16,810 bases of DNA from the NCBI GenBank assembly GCA_035461345.1, contig DATHVJ010000190.1, forward strand, positions 1-16,810. The letters are read 5' to 3'. The notes beneath the pieces were generated by a model. It was not told the origin of the DNA and ran no database searches. It worked only from the letters and a program-made list of their open reading frames with translations. The position numbers were made by a program, and so were the translations under genes. The DNA comes from DASPWW01 sp035461345 (lineage in GTDB: Bacteria > Actinomycetota > Thermoleophilia > Solirubrobacterales > 70-9). Each line of letters begins with the position of its first letter. Position 1 is the stretch's first letter. Of this stretch, positions 6,296 to 16,306 are shown piece by piece.

Positions 6296-7627
6296 ATGAC
6301 GGACCCCACCGACAGCCAAGCCGAGGGCGGCGTCGCGGCCGTGCCCGCCGCGAACGCGGTCGAGGGCTCCCCGGTGTACCCGATCGGGAGCCGGGTCAAC
6401 GAGCTCGGCCACCTCGAGGTGGGCGGGTGCGACGTCGTCGAGCTGGCGGCGGAGTTCGGGACGCCGGCGTACGTGTACGTCGAGGAAGACCTCCGCGCCC
6501 GCGCCCGCGCCTATGTGGACGCGTTTCGCAGCCGTACGGACGACTTCGAGGTCCTGTACGCGAGCAAGGCGGCGCCGATCACGGCGCTCGAGCGCGTGCT
6601 CGCCGAGGAGGGGCTTTCGATCGACGTTGCCTCGGGCGGCGAGCTGCACATCGCGCTGCGGGCGGGGTTCGACCCCGCGCGCATGCACCTGCACGGGAAC
6701 AACAAGACCGTGGGCGAGCTGCGCGAGGCGTTCGACGCGGGCGTCGGGCACCTGATCCTCGACTCGTTCGACGAGATCGAGCGCGCCGAGGCGCTGCTCG
6801 ACCGCCCCCAGGACGTTCTGATCCGGGTCACGCCGGGGATCGAGCCCTCGACCCACGGTTACGTGCAGACCGGGCAGATCGACTCGAAGTTCGGCTTCGG
6901 TCTCCGCGACGGCCTTGCGCGCGAGGCGATCGATCGGGTGCGGGCGAGCGACACGCTGCGGCTCGTCGGCCTCCACGCCCACATCGGCTCGCAGATCTTC
7001 GAGCTCGAGCCGTACGTGAAGGCGATCGAGGCCCTGGCCGAGCTCGCCGCGCCCGAGATCCGGATGCTGAACGTCGGCGGCGGGCTCGGGGTCGCATACG
7101 TGAGCGAGGACGAGCCGCCGTCGATCGAGGACTACGTCGACGTGAAGGTGCGGGGGATCGCCAGCCTGTTCGACCCCACGCCGAGGATCCTGGTCGAGCC
7201 CGGCCGCTCGCTCGTCGCCAACGCCGGAATCACCGTGTACACGGTCGGGACCGTGAAGCGGATCCCCGACGTGCGCACCTACGTCGCCGTCGATGGCGGC
7301 ATGTCCGACAACCTGCGGCCGATCATCTACGGGTCGCGCTACGAGGCCTTGATGGCGAACCGCGCCGCGGAGGTGGCCGACACCCCGGTAACGGTCGCAG
7401 GTATGCACTGCGAGTCGGGTGACATCCTGGTGCGCGACGCGCTCGTCGCCGCGCCCGCGGTCGGCGACGTGCTGGTCACCCCCGCGACCGGCGCCTACGG
7501 TCACTCGATGGCCAACAACTACAACGCGGTCCCGCGCCCGCCGGTCGTCCTCTGCAGCGGCGGCGACGCGCGCCTCGTCGTGCGACGGGAGTCCTACGAC
7601 GACCTCTCCTCCAGAGACCTAGAGTGA
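6296..7627 (+). CDS. lysA: Diaminopimelate decarboxylase
   Basis: Last step of lysine synthesis: PLP-dependent decarboxylation of meso-2,6-diaminopimelate to L-lysine in the cytoplasm. The 443-residue product is a fold-III PLP enzyme. YASKA (88-92) carries the PLP lysine K91, HAHIGSQ (227-233) and NVGGGLG (259-265) bind the cofactor phosphate, EPGRSLV (301-307) follows, and CESGD (372-376) holds the cysteine/Glu pair of the second active-site half donated across the dimer. AYGHSMANNYN (400-410) is the typical C-terminal signature. The start is ATG 6296; the frame is open upstream but homology begins after it. A ~25-residue N-terminal lead (MTDPTDSQAEGG...) is longer than in many homologues. 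The last codons overlap hom by GTGA. Confidence 0.96.
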   Translation: MTDPTDSQAEGGVAAVPAANAVEGSPVYPIGSRVNELGHLEVGGCDVVELAAEFGTPAYVYVEEDLRARARAYVDAFRSRTDDFEVLYASKAAPITALERVLAEEGLSIDVASGGELHIALRAGFDPARMHLHGNNKTVGELREAFDAGVGHLILDSFDEIERAEALLDRPQDVLIRVTPGIEPSTHGYVQTGQIDSKFGFGLRDGLAREAIDRVRASDTLRLVGLHAHIGSQIFELEPYVKAIEALAELAAPEIRMLNVGGGLGVAYVSEDEPPSIEDYVDVKVRGIASLFDPTPRILVEPGRSLVANAGITVYTVGTVKRIPDVRTYVAVDGGMSDNLRPIIYGSRYEALMANRAAEVADTPVTVAGMHCESGDILVRDALVAAPAVGDVLVTPATGAYGHSMANNYNAVPRPPVVLCSGGDARLVVRRESYDDLSSRDLE

Positions 7628-8847
7628 GCGAGCCGGTGCGGATCGGGGTCCTGGGAGCGGGGACCGTCGGGGGTGCGTTCCTGGAGCTGGTGCGCGACCG
7701 CGCCGACGCGGTCGAGGCGGCCACCCGCAGGCGGCCCGAGGTCGCGGGCGTGGTGCGGCGTTCCGAGGGCGACTTCGACGACATCCTCGCCGGCTGCGAG
7801 GTGGTCGTCGAGCTGATCGGCGGGACCGACCCGGCGCGCGACTACGTGCTGCGTGCGCTGCGCGAGGGCCGGCATGTGGTCAGCGCCAACAAGCAGCTCA
7901 TCGCCCAGCACGGCGACGAGCTGTTCGACGCCGCCCGCGACGCGGGCGTCCAGCTTCGCTTCGAGGCGGCCGTGGCGGGGGTGATCCCGGTCATCCGGGT
8001 GATCCAGGAGAGCCTCGCGGCGACCGAGGTGGCCAAGGTGTTCGGGATCGTCAACGGGACGACGAACTTCATCCTCACCGAGATGGCGAAGACCGGCGCC
8101 TCGTACTCGGACGCGCTCGCCCGCGCCCAGGAGCTCGGCTACGCGGAGGCGGACCCGAGCGACGACGTCGGGGGTGCCGACGCGGCGGCGAAGATGGCGA
8201 TCCTGGCCCGGCTCGCGTTCCACACTCCGGTGAGGCTCGACGACGTCTCGTTCGAGGGGATCGAGAGCGTGCAGCCCGACGATCTCGCGTACGCGAAGGA
8301 GTTCGGGCTGTCGCTGAAGCTGCTCGGGGTGGCGGAGCGCAACGGCGACGGGATCAGCGTCCGGGTGTTCCCGTGCTTCCTGTACGGCGGGCACCCGCTC
8401 GCCCCGATCGAGGGCCCGTTCAACGCGGTCATGGTCGAGGCGCCGTCGATCACCGAGATCACGATGTCGGGCCCCGGCGCCGGCGGGATCGAGACGGCCT
8501 CGGCGGTGCTCGGCGACGTGACGTCGATCCTCGCGGGCGAGGCGCCGGTCCACGCCGTTCGCGCGACGCTTCCCATGGTGGGCGACGTCGAGTCCGCCTT
8601 CTACCTCCACCTCGAGGTCGCCGACAGGCCCGGCGTCCTCGCCGCGATCGCCGCCGTGCTCGGCGACAACGACGTGTCGGTGAAGAGCGTCGTCCAGTGG
8701 GGGCTGGGCGACGACGCCCGTCTGGTGATGGTCATGCACCGGGCGGCCGAGTCACGCTTCTATGCCGCGCTCGAGGGGCTCGCGAAGCTCGACTTCCTGC
8801 GCGCTCCGCCGCGCGCGATCCGCGTGATCGAGGAGGAGTTCGTTTAG
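7624..8847 (+). CDS. hom: Homoserine dehydrogenase
   Basis: NAD(P)H-dependent reduction of aspartate semialdehyde to homoserine, the branch point to threonine and methionine. The 407-residue product has the Rossmann motif GVLGAGTVGG (8-17), VVELIGGTDPA (61-71), SANKQL (87-92), the catalytic/substrate signature GYAEADPSDDVGGADAAAK (172-190, including D186 and K190), and a C-terminal ACT domain (about 325-400, FYLHLEVADRPGVLAAIA) that in the family senses threonine. The first domain is about 20 residues shorter than usual between residues 30 and 55. The GTG start overlaps the lysA stop (GTGA), implying translational coupling. The gene ends GAG GAG GAG TTC GTT TAG C, a context discussed under the thrC start problem. 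Confidence 0.96.
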   Translation: MSEPVRIGVLGAGTVGGAFLELVRDRADAVEAATRRRPEVAGVVRRSEGDFDDILAGCEVVVELIGGTDPARDYVLRALREGRHVVSANKQLIAQHGDELFDAARDAGVQLRFEAAVAGVIPVIRVIQESLAATEVAKVFGIVNGTTNFILTEMAKTGASYSDALARAQELGYAEADPSDDVGGADAAAKMAILARLAFHTPVRLDDVSFEGIESVQPDDLAYAKEFGLSLKLLGVAERNGDGISVRVFPCFLYGGHPLAPIEGPFNAVMVEAPSITEITMSGPGAGGIETASAVLGDVTSILAGEAPVHAVRATLPMVGDVESAFYLHLEVADRPGVLAAIAAVLGDNDVSVKSVVQWGLGDDARLVMVMHRAAESRFYAALEGLAKLDFLRAPPRAIRVIEEEFV

Positions 8848-8848
8848 C
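8831..8848 (+). other. Candidate +1 recoding site joining hom to thrC
   Basis: The hom frame ends in TTC GTT TAG C, preceded by AGGAGGAG (8831-8838). The last AGGAG of this is 3 bases before GTT. In RF2 (prfB) genes a Shine-Dalgarno-like block sits 3 bases before CTT TGA C and drives a +1 shift. A +1 slip here (GTT, skip T, AGC) would read straight into the thrC frame, which has no canonical start codon. It is equally possible that AGGAGGAG is simply the thrC ribosome site and that thrC starts at an unusual codon. Confidence 0.3.
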
Positions 8849-8857
8849 CCCCAACCG

Positions 8858-9880
8858 CTGATAGAGCGCTACCGCTCCCGGCTGCCGCTGGAGGCAGGCG
8901 ATCCGGTCGTCAGCCTCAACGAGGGCTCGACCCCGCTCGTTCACGCCAACTCGCTGTCCGAGCGGCTCGGGGTCGAGGTGCGGCTCAAGCTCGAGGGCGC
9001 CAACCCGACCGGCAGCTTCAAGGACCGCGGGATGACGGTCGCGGTCTCGCGGGCGGCCGGGGCGGGGGCGGAGGCGATCATCTGCGCCTCGACCGGCAAC
9101 ACCGCCGCCAGCGCCGCCGCGTACGCGGCCCGGGCGGGGCTGCGAGGGGCGGTGATCGTCCCCGAGGGCAAGATCGCGATCGGCAAGCTTGCCCAGGCGC
9201 TGATGCACGGCGCGCGGGTGATCGCGCTGCGGGGCAACTTCGACCAGGCGCTGGAGATCGTCCGCGCGCTGGCGGCCTCGCACCCAGTGGAGCTCGTCAA
9301 CTCCGTCAACCCGTACCGGATCGAGGGCCAGAAGACCGGCGCGTTCGAGGTCTGCGACGAGCTCGGCACCGCGCCGGACGCGCTCGCGATCCCGGTCGGC
9401 AACGCGGGCAACATCACCGCGTGGTGGCGGGGGTTCCAGGAGTACGGAGAGGCGCCGGTGCTGTACGGGTTCCAGGCCGAGGGGGCCGCGCCGCTCGTCG
9501 CCGGCCACCCGATCGAGAGCCCCGAGACGGTCGCCTCCGCGATCCGGATCGGCAACCCGGCGCGGTGGGAGGAGGCGATGGCCGCGGTTACCGGGTCGCG
9601 GGGGCGCATCGCGGCGGTGTCGGATGACCAGATCCTCGACGCATACCATCTGCTCGCCGAGCGCGAGGGGGTGTTCTGCGAGCCGGCGTCGGCGGCCGCG
9701 GTGGCCGGCCTGCTCGCGCACGGCCTGCCGGCGCCCGAGGGCGGGTCGGCGCCGCGAAGCGTCGTCTGCGTCCTGACCGGCCACGGGCTCAAGGACCCCG
9801 ACACCGCACTCGGCAAGGCGCCCGGCGTGATCGGGTGCGACGCTGACGTCGGCGCCGTCGAGCGCGCCATCTTCGACTGA
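8858..9880 (+). CDS. thrC: Threonine synthase
   Basis: PLP-dependent conversion of O-phosphohomoserine to threonine. Counting from CTG 8858 the protein has 340 residues: LIERYRSRLPLEAGDPVVSL and NEGSTPL (1-27, the expected N-terminal domain), NPTGSFKDRGM (49-59, PLP lysine K55), CASTGNTAASAAAYA (76-90, cofactor phosphate loop), IPVGNAGNITAWW, GFQAEGAAPLV and CEPASAAAVAGL. The open frame runs from 8828 (TGA at 8825-8827) but contains no ATG, GTG or TTG before a GTG at 8978, which would delete about 40 conserved residues. The start is therefore non-canonical (CTG 8858 or ATA 8861), a +1 fusion with hom, or a sequence error. AGGAGGAG (8831-8838) is 19 bases from the CTG. The next gene downstream is comF; thrB is not in the window. 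Confidence 0.93.
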   Translation: MIERYRSRLPLEAGDPVVSLNEGSTPLVHANSLSERLGVEVRLKLEGANPTGSFKDRGMTVAVSRAAGAGAEAIICASTGNTAASAAAYAARAGLRGAVIVPEGKIAIGKLAQALMHGARVIALRGNFDQALEIVRALAASHPVELVNSVNPYRIEGQKTGAFEVCDELGTAPDALAIPVGNAGNITAWWRGFQEYGEAPVLYGFQAEGAAPLVAGHPIESPETVASAIRIGNPARWEEAMAAVTGSRGRIAAVSDDQILDAYHLLAEREGVFCEPASAAAVAGLLAHGLPAPEGGSAPRSVVCVLTGHGLKDPDTALGKAPGVIGCDADVGAVERAIFD

Positions 9881-9931
9881 TTCGCCACCTGCGCGCGCCA
9901 CGGGTGCGGCGCTGCACGCAACCGTGGGGGG

Positions 9932-10552
9932 ATCCACGCCGCTCCACGCTTCATCGCCAGCCTCGTCGTTCCGCCGCGCTGCGGGGTTTGCGGGGCTCGC
10001 TGTCACTGGAGCGCACCGTTGTGCGAGCGCTGCGACGCGGGGCTCGGGGACGAATCGGGTGGTCGCGTGGTCGTCGCCGGCCTCGACGACGCCTGGGCCG
10101 CGACCAGGTACGAGGGAATCTCCCGCGAGCTGGTCGGCGCGCTGAAGTTCCGCGCCCGGCTCCAGCTCGCGCGCCGCGCCGCGGAGGCGATCGCGACCGC
10201 AGCCCCGCGGGATCTGCTTGCCGGCGCGACCGTCCCGGTGCCGCCCGCGCCGTGGCGGCGCCGCGTCCGCGGCCACGACCCCGCGGAGGAGATCGCGCTC
10301 GCGCTCGCCGCACTCACCGAGCTGCCGTTTCGCCCCGTGCTCGCGCGAAGCACCGGGCCTCGTCAGGTCGGCCGGCGTCGAGCCGACCGGCTCGCCGACC
10401 CGCCGGCTGTGCATGCGGTCGGCGCGGCACCGCCGCGCGCCGTCCTCGTCGACGACGTCGTCACCACCGGCGCCACGCTCGCCGCATGCGCGCGGGCGCT
10501 TCGCGCCGCCGGCGCGGCGCGAGTCGTTGCGGTTGCGTTTACCCGGGCGTAG
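9932..10552 (+). CDS. comF: ComF family phosphoribosyltransferase-like protein
   Basis: ComF proteins combine a zinc ribbon with a type I phosphoribosyltransferase fold and are linked to DNA uptake in competent bacteria, though they are widespread in non-competent ones. Here the ribbon reads CGVC then CERC (C17, C20, C31, C34 counted from 9932). Later come ALKFRARLQLARR, PVPPAPWRRRVRGHDPAEEI, and the PRPP loop VLVDDVVTTGAT (about 171-182). The end is TAG 10550-10552. The start is unresolved: the first canonical start in frame is TTG 10019, which lies inside the zinc ribbon and would remove its first CxxC. The frame is open back to the thrC stop (9878-9880) with no ATG/GTG/TTG. 9932 (ATC) is given only as a lower bound. 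An extra base in the G-run 9926-9931 would bring the GTG at 9924 into frame. Confidence 0.82.
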   Translation: MHAAPRFIASLVVPPRCGVCGARCHWSAPLCERCDAGLGDESGGRVVVAGLDDAWAATRYEGISRELVGALKFRARLQLARRAAEAIATAAPRDLLAGATVPVPPAPWRRRVRGHDPAEEIALALAALTELPFRPVLARSTGPRQVGRRRADRLADPPAVHAVGAAPPRAVLVDDVVTTGATLAACARALRAAGAARVVAVAFTRA

Positions 10553-10555
10553 GAT
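10527..10555 (+). promoter_or_regulatory. Sigma-70-type promoter for hpf
   Basis: TTGCGG (10527-10532), a 17-base spacer and TAGGAT (10550-10555) form the best -35/-10 pair in the window. It overlaps the end of comF and would start transcription near 10562, giving a leader of about 50 bases before hpf. Confidence 0.5.
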
Positions 10556-10565
10556 TGGTGACCAC

Positions 10566-10591
10566 CGCCAATTTCGCTCGCGAAATTGGCG
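10566..10591 (+). promoter_or_regulatory. 12-bp inverted repeat in the hpf leader (5' hairpin or operator)
   Basis: CGCCAATTTCGC and GCGAAATTGGCG are perfect complements separated by TC. In RNA this gives an 11-bp stem with a CUCG loop; in DNA it is a 26-base dyad. The A/T core stands out in this G/C-rich context. It falls within the first 30 bases of the predicted hpf transcript and ends 6 bases before the AGAGGAGG ribosome site (10598-10605). There is only a short GTTTGTG after it, so it is a poor terminator for comF. An operator at the start site or a 5'-end stabilising or regulatory hairpin is more likely. Confidence 0.5.
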
Positions 10592-10611
10592 TTTGTGAGA
10601 GGAGGCCGCCG

Positions 10612-10959
10612 GTGCGGATCGAGATCAGGGGCAGGAACGTCGAGGTCACCGAGGAGCTTCGCCACCACGTCGAGAAGCGGTTCGCGCGCGTCGGCGAGCA
10701 GGTATCGGACGTCGCGACGCTCGAGGTCGAACTGTCGCAGGAGCGCAACCCGTCGATCGCCGCGCGCGAGGTCGCCGAGGCGACGCTGCACCTGAAGGGG
10801 ATCACCCTGCACGCCCGCGAGAGCTCGCCCGACCTGCGGCACTCGATCAAGGAGCTCGCCGACGACATGCGCCGGCAGGTCAAGCGCCACCGCGAGAAGC
10901 GGCGCAAGCGCACCCAGACCCGCCGGCTCATCGCCCGTATGCGCGGCCGCGCCGCCTAG
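10612..10959 (+). CDS. hpf: Ribosome hibernation-promoting factor (short form)
   Basis: Binds the decoding centre of the 30S subunit to idle ribosomes in stationary phase or stress. The 115-residue product is a single S30AE domain: IRGRNVEVTEELRHHVEKRF (4-23), a central strand with AEATLHLKGITLHA (55-68), and DLRHSIKELADDMRRQVKRH (74-93), then a very basic tail (REKRRKRTQTRR). It stops where the long form found in most actinobacteria continues into a C-terminal dimerisation domain. The GTG start has a strong AGAGGAGG (10598-10605) at 6 bases. The frame is open far upstream, but homology begins at this GTG. It lies between comF and secA, a common neighbourhood, and appears to have its own promoter. 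Confidence 0.92.
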   Translation: MRIEIRGRNVEVTEELRHHVEKRFARVGEQVSDVATLEVELSQERNPSIAAREVAEATLHLKGITLHARESSPDLRHSIKELADDMRRQVKRHREKRRKRTQTRRLIARMRGRAA

Positions 10960-10992
10960 CGGACACGCCCATGTCGGGCGGTGGCTAATCGC

Positions 10993-10998
10993 TACGCT
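10993..10998 (+). promoter_or_regulatory. -10 box for secA (leaderless type)
   Basis: TACGCT ends 8 bases before the secA ATG at 11007, with no Shine-Dalgarno. The same hexamer precedes nadC. No clear -35 box. Confidence 0.4.
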
Positions 10999-11006
10999 GA
11001 TTGACG

Positions 11007-13867
<2,861 letters not shown>

Positions 13868-13868
<1 letters not shown>

Positions 13869-14987
13869 TGGTCGAGCAAGCCTCAAAGGAAGCGGTGTCC
13901 GCCCGCCTCGGCGAGGTCCGCGATCAGCTCAAGCTGCTCGCGGACTACCTTTGACCCAGTCGCGCTCGAACAGGAGATAGGCCGGATCGAGGACGAGATG
14001 CAGCGGCCGGGCTTCTGGGACGACCAGGAGAAGGCGGCGGCGATCTCGGCCCAGCACGCCCGCGCCCAGCGGCGCCTCGAGGGCTTTCGCTCGCTCGAGT
14101 CCGATGCCGCCGACCTCGACGAGCTGATCGAGCTCGCCGACGACGACCCCGAGATCGCGTCCGAGCTCGACTCGCAGCTCGCCTCGATCGAGAAGCGGCT
14201 CGCCGAGCTCGAGGAGGCGCGGCTGTTCGCCGGCCCCTACGACGCCGGCGACGCGGTGGTGACCGTCCGCTCGGGCGCCGGGGGCACCGACTCGCAGGAC
14301 TGGGCGGAGATGCTGTTGCGGATGTACCTGCGGTGGGCGGAGCGGCGCGGCTTCGAGGTGGAGATGAAGGAGGCGTCGCCCGGCGAGGAGGCGGGGGTGA
14401 AGTCGGCGACGTTCATCGTCCGCGGTGAGAACGCGTACGGCCTGTTCGCGGCCGAGCGCGGCGTGCACCGGCTGGTCCGGATCTCGCCCTTCGACGCCCA
14501 GAAGCGGCGGCACACGGCGTTCGCGCAGCTCGACGTCGCGCCGCTCGTCGACGACGACGTCGAGGTCGACATCGACGAGGAAGATCTCCGAGTCGACACG
14601 TACCGCGCCTCGGGCGCGGGCGGGCAGCACGTCAACAAGACCGACTCGGCGGTCCGGATCACGCACCTGCCGACCGGAGTCGTGGTCCAGTGCCAGAACG
14701 AGCGCTCCCAGACCCAGAACAAGGCCACCGCGATGCGACTCCTGCGGGCTCGGCTGCTGGAGGAGGAGGAGCGCAAGCGCGCCGAGGAGCTGGCCGCGGA
14801 GCGCGGCGAGCAGAAGGCGGCCGAGTGGGGCTCGCAGATCCGCAGCTACACCCTCCACCCCTCGACCCGGGTCAAGGACCACCGCACCGGGCACGAGGTC
14901 GGGGACGCGCAGCGGGTGCTGGACGGCGATCTCGACGGGTTCGTCCGCGAGTACCTGCTGCGGGCGGCGGGCGACGGCGAGGGATAG
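13868..14987 (+). CDS. prfB: Peptide chain release factor 2, with programmed +1 frameshift
   Basis: Releases peptides at UGA and UAA. The coding path is 13868-13951 joined to 13953-14987 (372 residues). The zero frame runs to CTT TGA C, where the T at 13952 is skipped; the second frame continues DPVALEQEIGRIEDEMQRPG. SPF (206-208) is the stop-codon recognition tripeptide of RF2, and ASGAGGQHVNKTDS (246-259) holds the GGQ motif (251-253) that enters the peptidyl transferase centre. The start may be GTG 13868, overlapping the secA TAG by one base, or GTG 13895, which has AAAGGAAG (13885-13892) just ahead; with the latter the zero-frame part is 19 codons. The frameshift makes RF2 regulate its own level. 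Confidence 0.95.
13949..13955 (+). promoter_or_regulatory. prfB: RF2 autoregulatory +1 frameshift site (CTT TGA C)
   Basis: CTTTGAC is the universal slip sequence: slow reading of TGA when RF2 is scarce lets the P-site tRNA-Leu slip by +1. The usual AGGGGG block 3 bases upstream is weak here: the sequence before CTT is GCGGACTAC, with only GCGGA resembling it. Confidence 0.93.
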
Positions 14988-14997
14988 GGCCGCGGCG

Positions 14998-15003
14998 TAT
15001 CGT
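14998..15003 (+). promoter_or_regulatory. -10 box for the FIST protein (leaderless type)
   Basis: TATCGT ends 7 bases before the ATG at 15011, only 10 bases after the prfB stop; no Shine-Dalgarno is present. No clear -35 box. Confidence 0.4.
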
Positions 15004-15010
15004 TGGGCCG

Positions 15011-16168
15011 ATGGCGGTGAGGATCGCGGTCGGCGTCTCGGAGAGCTTCGACCCCGTCGAGGCGTTCTCCGACGCGGCCGGGGACGCCGCGCGGCAGCTC
15101 GAGGCCCAGTGCGACCTGTGCGTGGTGTTCGCCGGCGCCCCGCACCTGCCGCTGTCGAAGTGGGTGCTGTCGACGGTGCACGAGCGGCTCGAGCCCGCCA
15201 ACCTGATCGGGTGCGGGGCCGGCGGCGTCGTCGGCGCGGGACGCGAGATCGAGGAGGGGCCCGGCGCGGTCGTGTGGGCCGCGTCGATGCCCGAGGCCGA
15301 GATCCAGACCCACCACTTCCGCGTCGAGCGGACCGGCGACGAGCTCGACGTGATCGGGGTGCCCGACGAGCTGCCCGGCGAGTGCCTGATCCTGCTCGCC
15401 GACCCGTATACGTTCGCGGCCGAGCCGCTGCTGGCGCGCCTCGCCGAGGAGCGGCCCGACCTTCCCGTCCTGGGAGGACTCGCCAGCGCCGCGGTGGCGG
15501 GTGCGGGCGCCCTGCTTCGCGACGGCGACGTCCTCGTGGAGGGCGCGGTCGCGTGCTCGCTGTCAGGCATCCCCGTGCTGCCGTGCGTGTCCCAGGGGGC
15601 GGTGCCGGTGGGCCCCGAGATGACGATCACCGCGGCGCAGGGCAACGTGATCGAGGAGCTGGCGAGCCGACCCGCAGTCGAGCGGCTCAGCGAGGCGATC
15701 TCCTCGCTCCCCCCGCGCGAGCAGGAGCTGACCCGAGGAGGGCTGATGCTCGGCCTGGTAATCGACGAGAACAAGCCCGAGTACGTCCGCGGCGATTTCC
15801 TCGTGCGGCCGATCATCGGCGCCGACACGGAGGCGGGGACGATCGCGATCGGCGAGCCGGTGCGGGTCGGCCAGACGGTGCGGCTGCAGGTGCGCGACGC
15901 GGAATCAGCGGACGAGGACCTGCGCGCGGCACTCGCGACGCAGGCCGAGGCGCTGGCCGGGGAGGGTGCTGCGGGCGCGCTGCTGTTCACCTGCAACGGG
16001 CGCGGCTCGCACATGTTCAACGCCCCCGACCACGACGCGACGGCGGTCGACGACGCCCTCGGAGTTCCCGCCGGCGGGTTCTTCTGCGCCGGCGAGATCG
16101 GACCCGTCGGCGGGCGCAACTTCCTCCACGGGTTCACGGCGACGATGGCCGTGTTCGCGGCCGGGTGA
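15011..16168 (+). CDS. FIST domain-containing protein
   Basis: FIST (F-box and intracellular signal transduction) domains are predicted small-ligand sensors, often proposed to bind amino acids; the function of stand-alone proteins is unknown. The 385-residue product has no signal peptide or membrane segment. The FIST_N part covers about 25-200: LCVVFAGAPHLPLS (36-49), NLIGCGAGGVVGAGREIEEG (64-83, the typical gvigc..ggvig segment), and VLGGLASA (153-160). The FIST_C part covers about 215-370 and ends with the highly conserved LLFTCNGRGSHMF (324-336) and AGEIGPVGGRNFLHGFTATM (360-379). No output domain (kinase, GGDEF, receiver) is attached. It follows prfB with its own -10 box and precedes nadC. 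Because it reads as a soluble single protein, any signalling partner must be encoded elsewhere. Confidence 0.9.
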   Translation: MAVRIAVGVSESFDPVEAFSDAAGDAARQLEAQCDLCVVFAGAPHLPLSKWVLSTVHERLEPANLIGCGAGGVVGAGREIEEGPGAVVWAASMPEAEIQTHHFRVERTGDELDVIGVPDELPGECLILLADPYTFAAEPLLARLAEERPDLPVLGGLASAAVAGAGALLRDGDVLVEGAVACSLSGIPVLPCVSQGAVPVGPEMTITAAQGNVIEELASRPAVERLSEAISSLPPREQELTRGGLMLGLVIDENKPEYVRGDFLVRPIIGADTEAGTIAIGEPVRVGQTVRLQVRDAESADEDLRAALATQAEALAGEGAAGALLFTCNGRGSHMFNAPDHDATAVDDALGVPAGGFFCAGEIGPVGGRNFLHGFTATMAVFAAG

Positions 16169-16291
16169 CCGCTAACCCGCCGCCACCTCCTCGTAGGACG
16201 ACCCATCTCCGGGAACGCGACGTCTGCCGGTAACCGGAGCGTCGACGAGCTCAAGGTAAAGGTGAAGGAGAAGCGGAAGTAGCGCCCCGGG

Positions 16292-16297
16292 TACGCT
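16292..16297 (+). promoter_or_regulatory. -10 box for nadC (leaderless type)
   Basis: TACGCT, identical to the box before secA, ends 9 bases before the ATG at 16307; no Shine-Dalgarno is present. No clear -35 box. Confidence 0.4.
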
Positions 16298-16306
16298 CCG
16301 TGGCCG

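Noticed and set aside
8732..10414. 560-codon minus-strand open frame opposite thrC/comF
   Set aside because: Antisense shadow; the plus strand shows recognisable ThrC and ComF motifs throughout.
10566..10591. Inverted repeat as an intrinsic terminator of comF
   Set aside because: Only GTTTG follows the stem and a good promoter lies immediately upstream, so a leader element or operator fits better.
16217..16240. CCGGT-A-ACCGG inverted repeat near 16227 as an operator or terminator for nadC
   Set aside because: Only 5-base arms in G/C-rich DNA and far from the -10 box; expected by chance.
16169..16282. 37 open codons after the FIST stop, in the same frame, ending in a charged Lys-rich tail
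   Set aside because: No ATG/GTG/TTG start and the FIST domain ends naturally at the TGA; no reason to invoke readthrough.
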